Assembly (NCBI GenBank): GCA_910578365.1
Contig: CAJTRC010000095.1
Coordinates: 1 to 5,450 of the forward strand
Origin: an uncultured Muribaculaceae bacterium
GTDB taxonomy: Bacteria; Bacteroidota; Bacteroidia; Bacteroidales; Muribaculaceae
Direction: 5' to 3'
DNA length: 5,450 nt
Numbering within the stretch: position 1 is the first letter of the stretch; the number at the start of each line of letters is the position of its first letter. The notes under the pieces were generated by a model. It had not been told where the DNA came from and searched no databases. It saw only the letters and a program-made list of their open reading frames with translations. A program made the translations under genes and the position numbers. Of the stretch, positions 5,422 to 5,450 are shown one piece after another.

Positions 5422-5450
5422 TGATATACTGTCGCATTTTACGGTTCACT

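Larger units (their letters stand above)
5125..5450. other. Intergenic region right of the operon
   Basis: About 326 bp of AT-rich DNA with no convincing gene. From left to right it holds the operon promoter (5152-5159), a plus-strand -7 match (5251-5258), an 11-bp palindrome ACAAA-T-TTTGT (5274-5284), the stem-loops at 5292-5318 and 5339-5376 with a 15-bp palindrome between them, and the direct repeat at 5401-5421. I found no tRNA or rRNA. The 65-codon minus frame at 5187-5384 begins inside a hairpin and resembles no family. Confidence 0.7.

Noticed and set aside
5402..5449. Sixteen open minus-strand codons reaching the right edge, ending KMLKKC then stop
   Set aside because: Too short to distinguish from chance, and it overlaps the phased direct repeat. 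It could still be the tail of a gene entering from the right, in which case the hairpin at 5339-5376 would be its terminator.

Overview
The window looks like a chromosomal segment from a Bacteroidota genome, most likely order Bacteroidales; a Muribaculaceae-like genus is a guess from memory. Three things support this. The gene content is psd2-type decarboxylase, pssA, a DUF4834 gene and a short RecO without zinc cysteines. The -7 box TAAATTTG lies upstream of the first gene and fits the Bacteroidetes consensus TAnnTTTG. None of the leaders I read has a convincing Shine-Dalgarno sequence; they are A- and C-rich instead.

Layout, read on the minus strand from right to left. An intergenic region without a convincing gene (5125-5450) holds the promoter of the operon and a cluster of inverted repeats. 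Seven genes follow, all on the minus strand: yqeY-like (5124-4675), serS (4635-3364), upp (3356-2703), psd (2698-2033), pssA (1982-1284), DUF4834 (1263-928) and recO (924-208). The gaps are 39, 7, 4, 50, 20 and 3 nt, so one transcript is likely. Below recO, positions 1-207 are lower in GC. They hold a short hairpin, a run of ten C, a terminator-like hairpin, and a minus-strand reading frame that stays open to the window edge. The last two overlap and are competing readings.

Functionally the operon is housekeeping. SerS charges tRNA-Ser, and the YqeY-like protein carries the tRNA-binding domain shared with amidotransferase subunit GatB. Upp salvages uracil. PssA and Psd make phosphatidylserine and decarboxylate it to phosphatidylethanolamine. 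The DUF4834 protein is a small membrane-anchored protein of unknown role, and RecO acts in recombinational repair. All seven are intact and match their families' usual length.

I do not see a new defence, mobile or biosynthetic system here. The parts worth a second look are noncoding: the dyad-rich stretch at 5274-5376, whose two long hairpins pair better as plus-strand RNA and lie downstream of a plus-strand -7 match; the 11-bp-period direct repeat at the right edge; and the C10 tract and open frame at the left edge.
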